Positions 19,201 through 27,002 are shown, counted from the stretch's first letter. The stretch is DNA of 31,066 nt from Clostridia bacterium (GCA_900753165.1 CAADYC010000013.1:1-31066), one strand, 5' to 3'. Program-made: numbers and translations. Notes: a model not told the origin generated them from the letters alone.

Positions 19201-22200
19201 ATTGTTGTAATTGTTTCAGAATATGTACCAGACAAAACAAAAGATGATGATAAAAATAAGACAGATAGTTCTATAACAATTGTAAAAGATAATGAGAATG
19301 TAAAATATGAAGTTGGATACAAAGAAGTAAATGCAGAAGGAGCAGAATCAAATGCTAAAACAATCGGAACAGAAGCAACAGAAGTATTAGCAAGAGCACA
19401 AGCATATTTCGAAGTAGGAAAACTTCCATCAAATAAAACAGTAGTATTTACAATTAGAGAATTATCTATACCAGATGGATATTCTTCAATTGGAATAGTA
19501 GAGGTAATTGTAAAAACAAATAGTGAAGGATTAATTTACTATATAGAGACAAATTCAGAAAAAGTAAGTGCAAAATTAACACCAGAAGGATCAAATGACA
19601 TAGTAGTTACAATTGGTTCTGAAGAAGGAAGCTTAATATTAACAAAAGATAATAAAAAATCAAAATATAAGATAACTTCAAAAGAAGAGAATTCAGATGG
19701 AACAACTTCAAATGAAAAAGTTGAATTTGAAGAGACAGAAACAGATGTTGACAGAGAAAAAATTTATGTATCTATAAGAGATAAAGTAATAGATAAAACT
19801 ATGATTTATACTTTTGTAGAAACAAAAACACCAGAAGGAAGCGAAACAAAAGAAAAATTTGAAATTAAAGTTGTATATGATAGTAATGGACATATAACAG
19901 ATATCATAAATAATTATAATTATGTAAAAGCAGAAGAAAACCCAGCAGGTTCTGGAGATATATATGTATCATTTAAAGATGACACAAGTAGTGAAGAGTC
20001 ATTAAAAGGATCTATTACAATTGTAAAAGATAATAAAAATGTAAAATATCAAGTTTTAACAAAAGAAACAGATTCAGATGGAAATACTTCAAATAGTAAA
20101 TTAATAGGTGATGAAAGCATAGATGGTACAGAAGCAAAAGAACAATTATATTGTGAATTTGGAAAATTATCAAATGATTCAACAGAAACATTTACTATTA
20201 AAGAATTTTCAACACCAGAAGGTTATGAATCAAATGGTACTATAGAAATAACTGCAAGAACAAATGGCAATGGAATAATAGAAGGCGAAGTTATTAGTAA
20301 CACAGAAAAAGCCAAAGCAAAATTAATACCAGAAGGTTCTAATGACATTGTCGTTGTAATAGGCGAAGAATATGCAAGCTTAACATTAACAAAATCAAAC
20401 GAAAAAGTAAGATATCAAATAACATCAGAAGAAGAAAACGAAAGTGGAAAAACATCAAATGAAAAAATTATTTTAGATGAAGAGGATGCAAATATAACAA
20501 GAAGAAAATCATATGTAAGCTTTAAAGAAAAAATAGAAAACAAAACAATTGTATATACATTCAAAGAAAAAAATAAACCAGATGGATATGACACAAGAGA
20601 AGACTTTAAAGTAGAAGTAGTATATGGAGAAGATGGAAAGATAACAAGTATAACAAATAATAACTACTTTGTAAAAGCAAAAGCAATACCAGATGGTTCA
20701 GAAGATTTATTTGTTACAGTAATGTCAGGTGATCAACTTGAAGAACAAAGCGATGCTTATACAATAAAAGTAGTATCACAAGAAGTAGACTCAAATTTAA
20801 GAATAAATGATTCAATTTTTGATATAGATGTTACTCAAGGTGAAGGAAATCTTATTGCAGAAATGAAAAACGCAAAAACAGCTAATGTTGAGAAAAAAGG
20901 ATATATCTTAGAAAAAGGTGTTATAAAAACAGATAACATAAAGAAAAGAGGAGAAATTGATGTAAATATCAATCAAACAGGAATTGCAGAAGGATATAAA
21001 TTTGGAGATGAAATAACATCAGGAACAGTAAAATTAGATGTAAGCTATGTAGAACCTGAAGAAGGAGAAAAATATCAACCTAGATTTAATGTTTTAGACA
21101 ATGCTGGATTTGATATATCAATAGACAATACAAATAGAGTAGTTACTATAAAAGTTAAAAATGTACCAGAAATAAATATGGGAATAACAAATATTTTAAG
21201 AACAAAAGATGAAGAAGATAATATAGTCGAAACACCATTAAACAGTTCAAAATTTACTATAACATCACAAATACAAACAAAAACAGATATTACTGATACA
21301 GATTTAGATGTTACAACACCAATGACAGATGAAAATGGATTTACAGAAGTAAAAGCAGGAAGACCATATGTTGGAAAAACAGTATTATATACAATACGTC
21401 AAACAGAAAGAGAAGAGTATACACCACTAGAAGACATTGTAGTATTGGTTCAATATGATACAAAAGGAAACATTAAATACTATGAAGTTATAAGTAATCC
21501 AGATGATGCAAAAGTAACAGGAGAAATCGGTACAAGAAATATCAATATAAAAGTAGTAAATACTTTAAATAACAAAAAATATGGATATAAGATTGTGTTA
21601 GAAAAACATCATATTAATGATACAGATTATGGAGAATTAATTCCAGGTGCTAAGTTTAAAATAGAAGTAGAACAAGAATATGGTGAATATAATACAACAT
21701 GGGAATCAGTTACAGACGCAGAAGGAATTATTACAAGTGATTTATTTGATGGTTATGGAAATATTAATATAAAAATAACTGAATTAAATGCACCAGAAGG
21801 ATTTAAAGGTCAAGGTGGAACACAAGAAATAAGATTAAACAGAAACAGAACTACTGGCAAATTAACAATTATTTCTTCAGACATTGGATATGAATTTAGT
21901 GAAGACTATTCAGTTATATATTTAAAACCAGTAAATGAACCATTAGAACAATTATATACTATTATAATTAATAAATCAGATTCAAAAACAGGAAAAATGA
22001 TAACAGAAAGCAATGCTCAATTTGATGTTAAAATGATAGAACAAGAAAACATTGGAACTGAAGAAGAACCAGAAATGAAAGATGTAGAAACATATATTGG
22101 ACAATTTGAAACAGACAATAAAGGAAAAGCAAAAATAGAAAATCTACAAAAACCAGAAAATCCAGGAACATACAAATATGAAATAACAGAAATAAAAGCA

Positions 22201-23655
22201 CCAGATGGATATGTTAAATTAGAAGAACCTGTTATATTACAAGTAGAATTTGAAGAAAACGCTAATGGAAAAATTGTAATGAAAGACAATCCAACTATTC
22301 TTTCAGGAGATGCAAGTATCAAGAGTAAGAATAAAGACTTATTAAACATTACAATAAATAACTTAAATGAAAAAGACTTAAATAAATATACACTTGATAT
22401 AACAAAGAAAGATGCTGAAACTGGAGAAGCAATTGAAAACATGGCATTATTTAAAGTATGGCTACCAGATAGCGAAAATACAGCATTATATGCAGAAACA
22501 ATGAATAATGACTATGGAAAAGGAAAATTAGATTATTGTTATATTGAACAAGACAAAGACTACAGTACTAGATTAACAAGTATGCAAGTCCCAACAGAAG
22601 AAGGAACACTTAAATATGTATTTAGAGAGGCAGCAGCACCAGAAGGATATACAAAAGTAGATGAAGACCTTGAACTAGATATAGAATTTAAGAAAGAAGA
22701 AAGTACTGGAAAAATGTATATTTCAAATATTACATCAAGTAATGAAGACTACTTAAAAATAAATACACCTACACCATGTAATACAGATACTGTAATTAGT
22801 ATAGATATACTAAACAGATTGCAAGAAGAAACAAAATATACAGTACACTATGATGCTAATGATGGGGGAGAAGGAACAACTGTACCAGAAGACCAAATAA
22901 AAGATAAAGACATAGATTTAATAGTAAGTACAGAAGAACCAACAAGAGAAGGATATACATTTAAAGGATGGACAACAATAGCAGATAGTGCAACAGTACA
23001 ATACAAACCAGGAGATTTGTATAAGGCAAATCAAGACATTACATTATATGCAGTATGGGATCAAGATTTATACTTAAAATCAACTGAATATTTAATAGGA
23101 AAAGGAACAAGTGAGGATGACTCTTGGAATCCAGGAGATGAGACAGAATATAAAGAAGGAGATTTATACATTAAAGGAATAAGACCACAAGCTGGATTAA
23201 GAATATATCCTACTCAAGATCCACCAAACACAGGAACATATTTAGAAGAACTATTATCAAAACTAACAACAAATGCTGATGATATAAAAGTTTATATTCC
23301 TGAAAAAAATGAAGATGATGAAATCTTATTAAAAGATGAAAACATAATTGACAACAATAGATTAATAGGAACAGGAATGATAATAAAATTGACAAAAGGT
23401 GACCAAGAAATAAGATTAACATTAATAGTTAGAGGAGATTTATTATCAACAGGACGTACAGTTGGTGATGGTAAAGTTACTAACGTTGAGAGTGTAAGGT
23501 TAAAGAAATTGAATGCACATACATTAACTACATTATTTACTCTTGAAGAACAACAAGCAATAGATTATTACATTAAATCAAGTAACAGATGGAGTACAAA
23601 TAAACAAGCTATTGTAAGAGCATATCAAGAACACAAATTAGAATCTATTAGATAG
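10252..23655 (+). CDS. Giant secreted repeat protein: vWA, ~29 prealbumin/SpaA-like repeats, InlB repeat, dockerin-like end
   Basis: A single uninterrupted 4467-codon gene. Signal peptide about 1-27. A vWA domain (about 81-245) has the metal-site motif DTSRS (88-92) and D182 in FTDATD. From about 347 to 4194 there are roughly 29 repeats of 110-150 residues with a transthyretin/prealbumin (SpaA/Cna-B-like) pattern: a strand, a TDxNG turn, Y-T-I-x-E, an often present P-x-G-Y, then a strand and xNI. The last ones (about 3790-4190) are closest to SpaA, with K near the start and TE(I/L)xAPxG(Y/F); these K and E positions could form isopeptide bonds. An InlB-type repeat (about 4195-4269) has YDANDGG, GYTFKGW and LYAVW. 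The end (4273-4467) is a module shared with the next protein plus a degenerate single dockerin-like loop (GDGKVTNVES). No LPXTG or C-terminal membrane helix. Likely a long surface stalk or adhesin; ligand unknown. Confidence 0.9.
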   Translation: MRKGKILTAIIAIISIVLLAVVGIVNASSTKSYLVEIIDDGSSNLNGNDQTEITKKIIQDNSSNIVYEVNLKNKIQVTSSKEVTIFVDTSRSTGINDPEKNVKAKAASLAEALCDNVSGIKITVADSNSVKLRLSTDKAAIIETINNLEVQDGDAVDESIVRAADSFSSDSSSGKTMIIFTDATDTMKEVKNIQNKGISVISILDNMTRQSYEQDGESTIGKTYMVDNIDTDNIVNSLNKSLSKFVIKDEFTDEILNYFDFSVVSKGETDTVTATENGYIWNVSELQANTSATLQFRLTLKDSSKINASDAYKNINTSKNMNVQYEDLGTTKSYDVAESPIILLCEKYSLTVQAVSEENKDLPVDGINVKVTATREDGKVVYNNTLTTDENGKVLIDNLKTLGKLTFTVIPEVDKTGYQASPSITFSTYNEETGKALSVTTEGIDSTIDNTKRNISVKLPISTQKFSLEVNVLEENNAGVKIGNAELRLIQPTLNSKYELSALYGTTASNGKVVFAPSVMPKAGTYDYILSQISETSDYESFGNVTLRITFDDAGKVIKIEKKYNNKVEANRVSDTYAIVNVYNVNKSTNNFNFEIEVSDKINNRTKIDGATYNIEVSTEEEGTVTYSNQRTNENGKINLRLSGSGYIQIKVTEVSPKLGYYKDDVVKEMIVYRKDGKLQYIARAVPADLDVTANASENKVKLNLISEMNANPSAIQIQLADIEENDIFIPGISVRLKGMMTDEEYTGTTDSEGKVTFLVQPQNAGTYQYKIELDNSTIPSNYSAVDGDILLSVNFSDDREINDSSDIKGPFFDCKVIEYTEEDFTYHAAYAGIGLQLNEEEAYNFNIKLTDEESGEALNGGVYNVTIDDGTTVRKVSGRATNSDGMISTRLVSSDNITIKVNQIKSKLGYVVDTAEQVIKLQKKDGVYEVISQSPYDYSDGKNGTEVNGNNIIFHHTNEKKNNDSVKLNVYINEMDKDDNRLANVHVRVSSDTLKNSEGRLLDEQVETDGNGYIELEKIKVTNIEIPKDSEHMLYIVETDAEGNPKENTRIKIKLTFRYNEGKAIVELTNAESTWGNRLIKNKTFNGYETDEAYESNLYLDIYGNYDDVGNFSLDLRKLNEEGNILDGAKYDVIVTRPDGTKIIKRDLEITDKVEFEGFLASKGTVIEITEKEAPLGYKINEYTETLRISEVSEDGSVSVDLEDAGYAVSRASIKDIQNTKLSDGTMKTFVTLDLIDQNLNTFKLGITTKDSVSSKGVSDFKYYLYTNKGAQVESGETNSEGKVTTLVGASYAGQTVQYTIKELETAKYYKGLKTIVTLNIVYSEDGTVDAIETLAAQTDPNYKTKWDILATNTESGNDIDIVIYNDPQDSFKVQLETVDRVTGQKVDNIEYQVRPSINLEGKGTTDIDVGYVVPSSLEVYTLRQLTTLDNYKTIDTQTFRLLYNKDGEIQEVSNLSKDLELVEKEGRTVKFKVYVEPKVPITIKAVGYFDNKELEGTEYTISGRETKTITTNAEGVAVDYNGILGTNEEITYTITENKITSGYVKLNTFRIKVHYNANREIDNVSLVGTDNRWVSLGYKTPSESTDLGYNGNDKGIVQITLKHYPEFLINITNKDRLDESINLAGTQYEVTSSINTNDNGVLTNSDGLGVAKLGQTLISDKIVYTIEEKRAASLYQTIEKPVKVEVYFDENGYVKEANVIDGADFATASKIENITNPRDNFAINVEIRNCKMLKFNITAVDSQDETYALRGLTFTAQSELDETSLSSSSVQTDVNGQGTLGLDKDYANQTIKYTIRETRKVSGYQFPSEDLIIEVTFDSQGKIIKDSVKMLQGAGYTEITNIDPEGFNIDLKIINEETDEFGLNITAVDKYDDSIKIKDVNYETYMMTSDYAKDDNYTGNTTTDEYGEGYVQYGKYVSSNPNGNETRQIRIKETNLSDKYRTIRAEIVVNVTFDANGLVTGVSIPGGYNTYLGWVADTRFVTVTHTRHTVSVTIKHYPYLFMNVKAEDMYTGEALSGKYKISTTRGPGYSNVDVSKVPMQNKIQKVQEDIYKSESRGATLTDLVTALSKDTSIDRINVSSDGESATFVIGQITYTVNSILEVVKAQRPGSYSGTTGLTNIDYVGNGYGEILTQNYTTNTNGDWAKAGIGPTETSSATRTYYIYEEQAPSSPIQYQQYRPRQLSWEYSKIIATITVEYNNKGRIEKYTINEERSNNNIKKFLDVKIIDGTNLGITIKYAPITTMEVTTIDNVSRSGIPNIRISPYSGSDYGTKQSYEYRNDGYYTTNSQGKTNYTYWGGSVNGSQNEYVINTSLMGNKGYFETVPVKVKVAYDDKGRISAATVLSTDTTGRANAEVVSYENNNLKINIIFNRKLNFVIEKQDEYDANEKITAQFDIKSNKDENTTITSDKLTTVGIVRPGEKVEYSLSETTVPNGYIPLDNLKFTVTYNKDGTIKNVKSDNKLFEMVSKRESADTIRTTEVEDLRIRIKNEPKFAIKLNVMDKYYNSKKLPDVTFSITNDKGDVATGNPVTDPNGRLTAYIAKVYKNETVRYTIKQTSTPSGYNEYNTPIVIDVEFNENGKIKKYTVISGNDISKIDETKYQNERYLEVDVLGNIPKDINIGIKNYDSITNEGISGITFKMSSQEIVGGSAIKEKSIVTNEDGTVIDIIDNFKATNETQRVVNYTISQINIPNSYRKIQDVVFQIRYNEDGSIASRNVLSNPSNINVEVALGGNLKYLGSTPVHILLSIPNDNAYDINIKDEDRNYEGLGIEGTTYDVSINGKQEITTTNEEGIANIINRKEVGTITIQIGENTIGTGYRKDSNNATTIVLEKGEVDYSLKLISNSNPSYAEVEVNEEYGTVNIGFKNETSSSITLVKDEKEVRYKITSAEVDGENNSSNEKVIGTDVSDENGQEKLKYDLGVTPQNKTVVYTFEQVNYPVNYYKVGTFTITVEYGIYGNITNITSSSNRVSAIEDPENSHDIVVIVSEYVPDKTKDDDKNKTDSSITIVKDNENVKYEVGYKEVNAEGAESNAKTIGTEATEVLARAQAYFEVGKLPSNKTVVFTIRELSIPDGYSSIGIVEVIVKTNSEGLIYYIETNSEKVSAKLTPEGSNDIVVTIGSEEGSLILTKDNKKSKYKITSKEENSDGTTSNEKVEFEETETDVDREKIYVSIRDKVIDKTMIYTFVETKTPEGSETKEKFEIKVVYDSNGHITDIINNYNYVKAEENPAGSGDIYVSFKDDTSSEESLKGSITIVKDNKNVKYQVLTKETDSDGNTSNSKLIGDESIDGTEAKEQLYCEFGKLSNDSTETFTIKEFSTPEGYESNGTIEITARTNGNGIIEGEVISNTEKAKAKLIPEGSNDIVVVIGEEYASLTLTKSNEKVRYQITSEEENESGKTSNEKIILDEEDANITRRKSYVSFKEKIENKTIVYTFKEKNKPDGYDTREDFKVEVVYGEDGKITSITNNNYFVKAKAIPDGSEDLFVTVMSGDQLEEQSDAYTIKVVSQEVDSNLRINDSIFDIDVTQGEGNLIAEMKNAKTANVEKKGYILEKGVIKTDNIKKRGEIDVNINQTGIAEGYKFGDEITSGTVKLDVSYVEPEEGEKYQPRFNVLDNAGFDISIDNTNRVVTIKVKNVPEINMGITNILRTKDEEDNIVETPLNSSKFTITSQIQTKTDITDTDLDVTTPMTDENGFTEVKAGRPYVGKTVLYTIRQTEREEYTPLEDIVVLVQYDTKGNIKYYEVISNPDDAKVTGEIGTRNINIKVVNTLNNKKYGYKIVLEKHHINDTDYGELIPGAKFKIEVEQEYGEYNTTWESVTDAEGIITSDLFDGYGNINIKITELNAPEGFKGQGGTQEIRLNRNRTTGKLTIISSDIGYEFSEDYSVIYLKPVNEPLEQLYTIIINKSDSKTGKMITESNAQFDVKMIEQENIGTEEEPEMKDVETYIGQFETDNKGKAKIENLQKPENPGTYKYEITEIKAPDGYVKLEEPVILQVEFEENANGKIVMKDNPTILSGDASIKSKNKDLLNITINNLNEKDLNKYTLDITKKDAETGEAIENMALFKVWLPDSENTALYAETMNNDYGKGKLDYCYIEQDKDYSTRLTSMQVPTEEGTLKYVFREAAAPEGYTKVDEDLELDIEFKKEESTGKMYISNITSSNEDYLKINTPTPCNTDTVISIDILNRLQEETKYTVHYDANDGGEGTTVPEDQIKDKDIDLIVSTEEPTREGYTFKGWTTIADSATVQYKPGDLYKANQDITLYAVWDQDLYLKSTEYLIGKGTSEDDSWNPGDETEYKEGDLYIKGIRPQAGLRIYPTQDPPNTGTYLEELLSKLTTNADDIKVYIPEKNEDDEILLKDENIIDNNRLIGTGMIIKLTKGDQEIRLTLIVRGDLLSTGRTVGDGKVTNVESVRLKKLNAHTLTTLFTLEEQQAIDYYIKSSNRWSTNKQAIVRAYQEHKLESIR
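18871..20751 (+). repeat. Five diverged repeats with alternating A/B pattern inside the giant gene
   Basis: Five repeats start at codons 2874, 3007, 3127, 3254 and 3376, each opening with a form of S-(I/L)-T-(I/L)-(V/T)-K. Repeats 2 and 4 share FGKL or VGKL, a FTI-(R/K)-E strand with P-(D/E)-GY, and TN(S/G)-(E/N)G. Repeats 1, 3 and 5 share NKT or DKT before a YTF strand, then a Y-(G/D) turn and an NN-rich strand. The order is therefore B-A-B-A-B, which suggests duplication of a two-domain unit of about 248 codons. Confidence 0.7.
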
Positions 23656-23668
23656 GAGGTTGAAGAAA

Positions 23669-24613
23669 ATGAAAAATAAATTAAAAACAATAATTTCAAT
23701 AATAATAATGTTGCTTATGATTCTGTTTATAAAAACAGAATCACAAGCAGCAGAAAATAATGAACAAACAACAGAAGTCAAAATAACGCCAACAATTAAT
23801 ACAATAACAGAAGGTGAAAAAATTCCAGTAGAATTATATATAAAAAATACAAGTAGTAAAATTGAAGCAATAGATGTTTTAGTAGATTTCAATTCAGATA
23901 TATTTAATGAATTAGATGAAGATGACTTTGAAGCAAATGTTCCAATGACTAATTTTGATTATGTAAAAGAAGATAAGAACCTACAAATAATTTTAGATAC
24001 ACCAATAAATGAGGGAAAAATAGCTACAATATATTTAACACCTAAAAAGACAATAAAAAATAGTACTGAAAAGATTAAATTGTTAAGTTTATATGATATG
24101 TATCTAGTAAAAGAAGATGGAGAAGATGAAGAAATACCTGAATTAAATACAGCAATATGGGTAATAGCAGATGATAATTTATATTTATCAAGTGAAACAT
24201 ATAAAATTGGTGACAATGACATCAATAATTATGAAGAAGGAGATAAATTTATATCAAGGGTAAAAGCAGCAACAACATTAGAAGATTACAGAAACAATCT
24301 AAAAACAAATGGAACAATAAAAGTAATAAAACAAGATGGAACAGAATTAGGTGATGAAGAATTTGTAGGAACTGGAATGACGTTACAAGTAACAAAAGAT
24401 GAAGAAAAAATAGAACTACAAATAGCAGTAATGGGAGATTTAGACGGAAATGGAAAAATAACAGCAACAGATTTAGCAGTAATAAATCAAACAGTGCTAG
24501 GAGAAGTAGAATTAGAAAATGAATATGCATTAGCAGGAGATTTTGATGAAAACAAGAAATTTACAGCAACAGACTTAGCACAATTAAATCAATTGCTATT
24601 AGAAAGTATATAA
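23669..24613 (+). CDS. Secreted cohesin-like / dockerin protein, partner of the giant protein
   Basis: A 314-residue protein. Signal peptide 1-28, ending ESQAA. Residues about 35-165 form a cohesin/CBM-like beta sandwich (strand IPVELYIKN, then IDVLVDFNSDIFN and GKIATIYLTPKK). Residues about 170-255 are a module also found at the end of the giant protein (LYLSSETYKIG, EGDKFISRVK, FVGTGMTLQVTK). Residues 256-312 are two full dockerin calcium loops, D-L-D-G-N-G-K-I-T-A-T-D and D-F-D-E-N-K-K-F-T-A-T-D. The AGGAGG site (23654-23659) overlaps the TAG stop of the giant gene (23653-23655), and the ATG at 23669 follows after nine bases. A TTG at 23660 abuts that site and is rejected. Tight spacing implies translational coupling and a joint function. 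No catalytic domain. A role in assembling or anchoring the giant protein is inference. Confidence 0.85.
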   Translation: MKNKLKTIISIIIMLLMILFIKTESQAAENNEQTTEVKITPTINTITEGEKIPVELYIKNTSSKIEAIDVLVDFNSDIFNELDEDDFEANVPMTNFDYVKEDKNLQIILDTPINEGKIATIYLTPKKTIKNSTEKIKLLSLYDMYLVKEDGEDEEIPELNTAIWVIADDNLYLSSETYKIGDNDINNYEEGDKFISRVKAATTLEDYRNNLKTNGTIKVIKQDGTELGDEEFVGTGMTLQVTKDEEKIELQIAVMGDLDGNGKITATDLAVINQTVLGEVELENEYALAGDFDENKKFTATDLAQLNQLLLESI

Positions 24614-24617
24614 AATA

Positions 24618-24649
24618 AAAAACACTTAAGCATTAGCTTAGGTGTTTTT
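24618..24649 (+). terminator. Terminator of the giant-protein operon
   Basis: AAAAACACTTAAGC (24618-24631) pairs with GCTTAGGTGTTTTT (24636-24649) over 14 bp including one G-U, loop ATTA, ending in five T. Confidence 0.92.
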
Positions 24650-24716
24650 GTTATAGTTAAATAATTATTATTCTTATTTAAATGTAACGTATTTTTTATA
24701 AAATATAAAAAAAGTA

Positions 24717-24747
24717 TTGACTTTTAACAGGTAAAGTTTGTTATAAT
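24717..24747 (+). promoter_or_regulatory. Promoter of tex
   Basis: TTGACT (24717-24722) and a perfect TATAAT (24742-24747) are 19 bases apart, longer than optimal. The -10 is preceded by TGT, an extended -10 that can compensate. Confidence 0.65.
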
Positions 24748-24797
24748 AGATATACAAAATAAAAACATTTATGACTAAGAAGGGAAGAAAATAAAAA

Positions 24798-26981
24798 ATG
24801 GATAAAATAGCAAAAACAATAGCAGAAGAGCTAAACATAAAAATACAACAAGTAGAAAACACAATAAAATTAATAGATGAAGGAAATACTATACCATTTA
24901 TAGCACGTTACAGAAAAGAGGTAACAGGAGGACTAAGTGACGAAGTATTAAGAACATTTGGAGAAAGATTATCATATTTAAGAAATTTAGAAACAAGAAA
25001 AGAAGAAGTAATAAAATCAATAGATGAACAAGGAAAATTAACAGACGAAATCTTACAAGCCGTAGCAATTTCAAAAACACTTGCAGAAGTAGAAGACATC
25101 TATAGACCATATAAACAAAAGAAAAAGACAAGAGCAACAGTTGCAAAAGCAAAAGGACTAGAACCATTAGCACAAATAATAATTGAACAAAAAGAAACAA
25201 AACCAATATTAGAAATAGCACAAGAATATGTTAATGTAGAAAACTTATCAGAAGAAGACAAGAAAAATAAAGATAAAGTTGTAGCAACACCAGAAGACGC
25301 AGTTCAAGGAGCATTAGATATTATAGCAGAAGATATTTCTGACAATGCAAAATACAGAAAAGAAATAAAAAGACAATGCTACAGAGAAGGACTTATTAAA
25401 ACAAAAGCAAAAGACCCTGAGAGCAAATCAAATTATGAGATGTATTATGACTATAGTGAGGCGCTAAAATGGATTCCTAGCCACAGAATTTTGGCAATAA
25501 ACAGGGGAGAAAAAGAAGATTTTCTAAAAGTATCTATTGAAAAATCAGAAGACAAAATTTTAGTATACATAGAAAAGGACATTTTAAAAGGTGAGACACA
25601 ATTTACACAAATGTTAAAAGATACAATTTTAGACAGTTTTGAAAGATTAATAGAACCATCAATAGATAGAGAAATTCGTTCAGACTTAACAGAAAAAGCA
25701 GAAGAAAAAGCAATAAAAGTATTTGGACAAAACTCAAAACAATTATTGTTAGGTGCACCAATTAAAGGAAAAACAGTAATGGGATTTGACCCTGCATATA
25801 GAACAGGATGTAAAATAGCAGTAATAGATGAAACAGGAAAAGTTTTAGACTATACAACAGTATATCCTACAGAGCCTCAAAATGATGTAGAAGGTGCTAA
25901 AAAAGAATTACTAAAACTAATTGAAAAAGACAAAATAGATATGATTGCAATAGGAAATGGAACAGCATCAAGAGAATCAGAAATGTTTGTATCAGACATG
26001 ATAAAAGAAGCATCAAGACCAGTACACTATGTAATTGTAAGTGAAGCAGGAGCATCAGTATATTCTGCATCAAAACTTGCAACAGAAGAATATCCTGACA
26101 TAAATGTTTCTATAAGAGGAGCAATATCAATTGCAAGAAGACTACAAGACCCACTTGCAGAACTTGTAAAAATAGACCCAAAAGCAATAGGAGTTGGACA
26201 ATATCAACATGATGTAAACCAAAAGAAACTAGCTGAAAGTCTAACAGGAGTAGTAGAAGACAGTGTTAACAAAGTAGGAGTTGATGTAAATACAGCAACA
26301 CCATCATTACTTTCATATGTATCAGGAATAAACAACACAATTGCAAAAAATATTGTAAAATATAGAGACGAAAACGGAAAATTAAAAGAAAGAAAAGAAC
26401 TTTTAAAAGTACCAAAGCTAGGGAAAGTAGCATTTGAACAATGCGCAGGATTTTTAAGAATTATTGATGGAAAGAATCCACTAGAAATAACAGCAGTTCA
26501 CCCAGAAAGTTATGAAGCAACAGAAAAATTATTAAAATCTTTAGGATTTGATAAAGAAGATTTAAGAGATAGAGAAAAAACAGATGAACTAAGACAAAAA
26601 TTAAAAACAGTTGATGTAGCAAAAACTGCCAAAGAACTAGAAATAGGGGAAATGACACTAACTGATATAATTTCAGAACTTAGCAAGCCAGGAAGAGATC
26701 CACGTGAAGATATGCCAAAACCAATTTTAAGACAAGATGTTTTAAAATTAGAAGATTTAAAAGAAGGTATGATTTTAACAGGAACAGTAAGAAATGTTAT
26801 AGATTTCGGAGCATTTGTAGACATCGGTGTTAAATATGATGGACTTGTTCATATTTCTGAAATGAGTGATAAATATATTAAAAATCCTTCTGATTTAGTT
26901 TCAGTTGGTGATATTGTAAAAGTAAAAGTTATAAAAATAGATATGGATAGAAAAAAAGTAGCCTTATCTATGAAAGTATAA
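24798..26981 (+). CDS. tex: Tex-family RNA-binding transcription accessory protein
   Basis: A 727-residue Tex protein of normal length. The N-terminal helical Tex region opens with the family motif TIPFIARYRKEVTGGL (about 31-46). A YqgF/RuvX-like domain follows from about residue 325 (VMGFDPAYRTGCKIAV, IAIGNGTASRE). Then come helix-hairpin-helix segments from about residue 494 (VDVNTATPSLL, LLKVPKLG) and a C-terminal S1 RNA-binding domain (about 655-725, with GTVRNVIDFGAFVDIG and GLVHISEMSD). Tex/Spt6-like proteins bind nucleic acid and affect transcription or RNA turnover. They are widespread and cytoplasmic. The gene is monocistronic with its own promoter. No classical terminator follows, only the fold-back element. 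Confidence 0.96.
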   Translation: MDKIAKTIAEELNIKIQQVENTIKLIDEGNTIPFIARYRKEVTGGLSDEVLRTFGERLSYLRNLETRKEEVIKSIDEQGKLTDEILQAVAISKTLAEVEDIYRPYKQKKKTRATVAKAKGLEPLAQIIIEQKETKPILEIAQEYVNVENLSEEDKKNKDKVVATPEDAVQGALDIIAEDISDNAKYRKEIKRQCYREGLIKTKAKDPESKSNYEMYYDYSEALKWIPSHRILAINRGEKEDFLKVSIEKSEDKILVYIEKDILKGETQFTQMLKDTILDSFERLIEPSIDREIRSDLTEKAEEKAIKVFGQNSKQLLLGAPIKGKTVMGFDPAYRTGCKIAVIDETGKVLDYTTVYPTEPQNDVEGAKKELLKLIEKDKIDMIAIGNGTASRESEMFVSDMIKEASRPVHYVIVSEAGASVYSASKLATEEYPDINVSIRGAISIARRLQDPLAELVKIDPKAIGVGQYQHDVNQKKLAESLTGVVEDSVNKVGVDVNTATPSLLSYVSGINNTIAKNIVKYRDENGKLKERKELLKVPKLGKVAFEQCAGFLRIIDGKNPLEITAVHPESYEATEKLLKSLGFDKEDLRDREKTDELRQKLKTVDVAKTAKELEIGEMTLTDIISELSKPGRDPREDMPKPILRQDVLKLEDLKEGMILTGTVRNVIDFGAFVDIGVKYDGLVHISEMSDKYIKNPSDLVSVGDIVKVKVIKIDMDRKKVALSMKV

Positions 26982-27002
26982 AATAAATATTAAATTTAAA
27001 AA

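Noticed and set aside
22017..22442. 141-codon minus-strand ORF inside the giant gene
   Set aside because: It is a shadow of the repeat coding sequence in another frame. The same kind of shadow occurs throughout the gene.
23430..23655. LPXTG-type sorting signal or membrane anchor at the end of the giant protein
   Set aside because: The C-terminus is hydrophilic, ends QEHKLESIR, and has no LPXTG, hydrophobic helix and basic tail in sequence.
10252..23655. CRISPR or tandem DNA repeat array
   Set aside because: The periodicity is at protein-domain level with strong divergence. There are no short identical direct repeats with spacers anywhere in the window.
23660..23668. TTG at 23660 as the start of the cohesin-like/dockerin gene
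   Set aside because: The TTG directly abuts the AGGAGG site with no spacer. The ATG at 23669 is correctly spaced.
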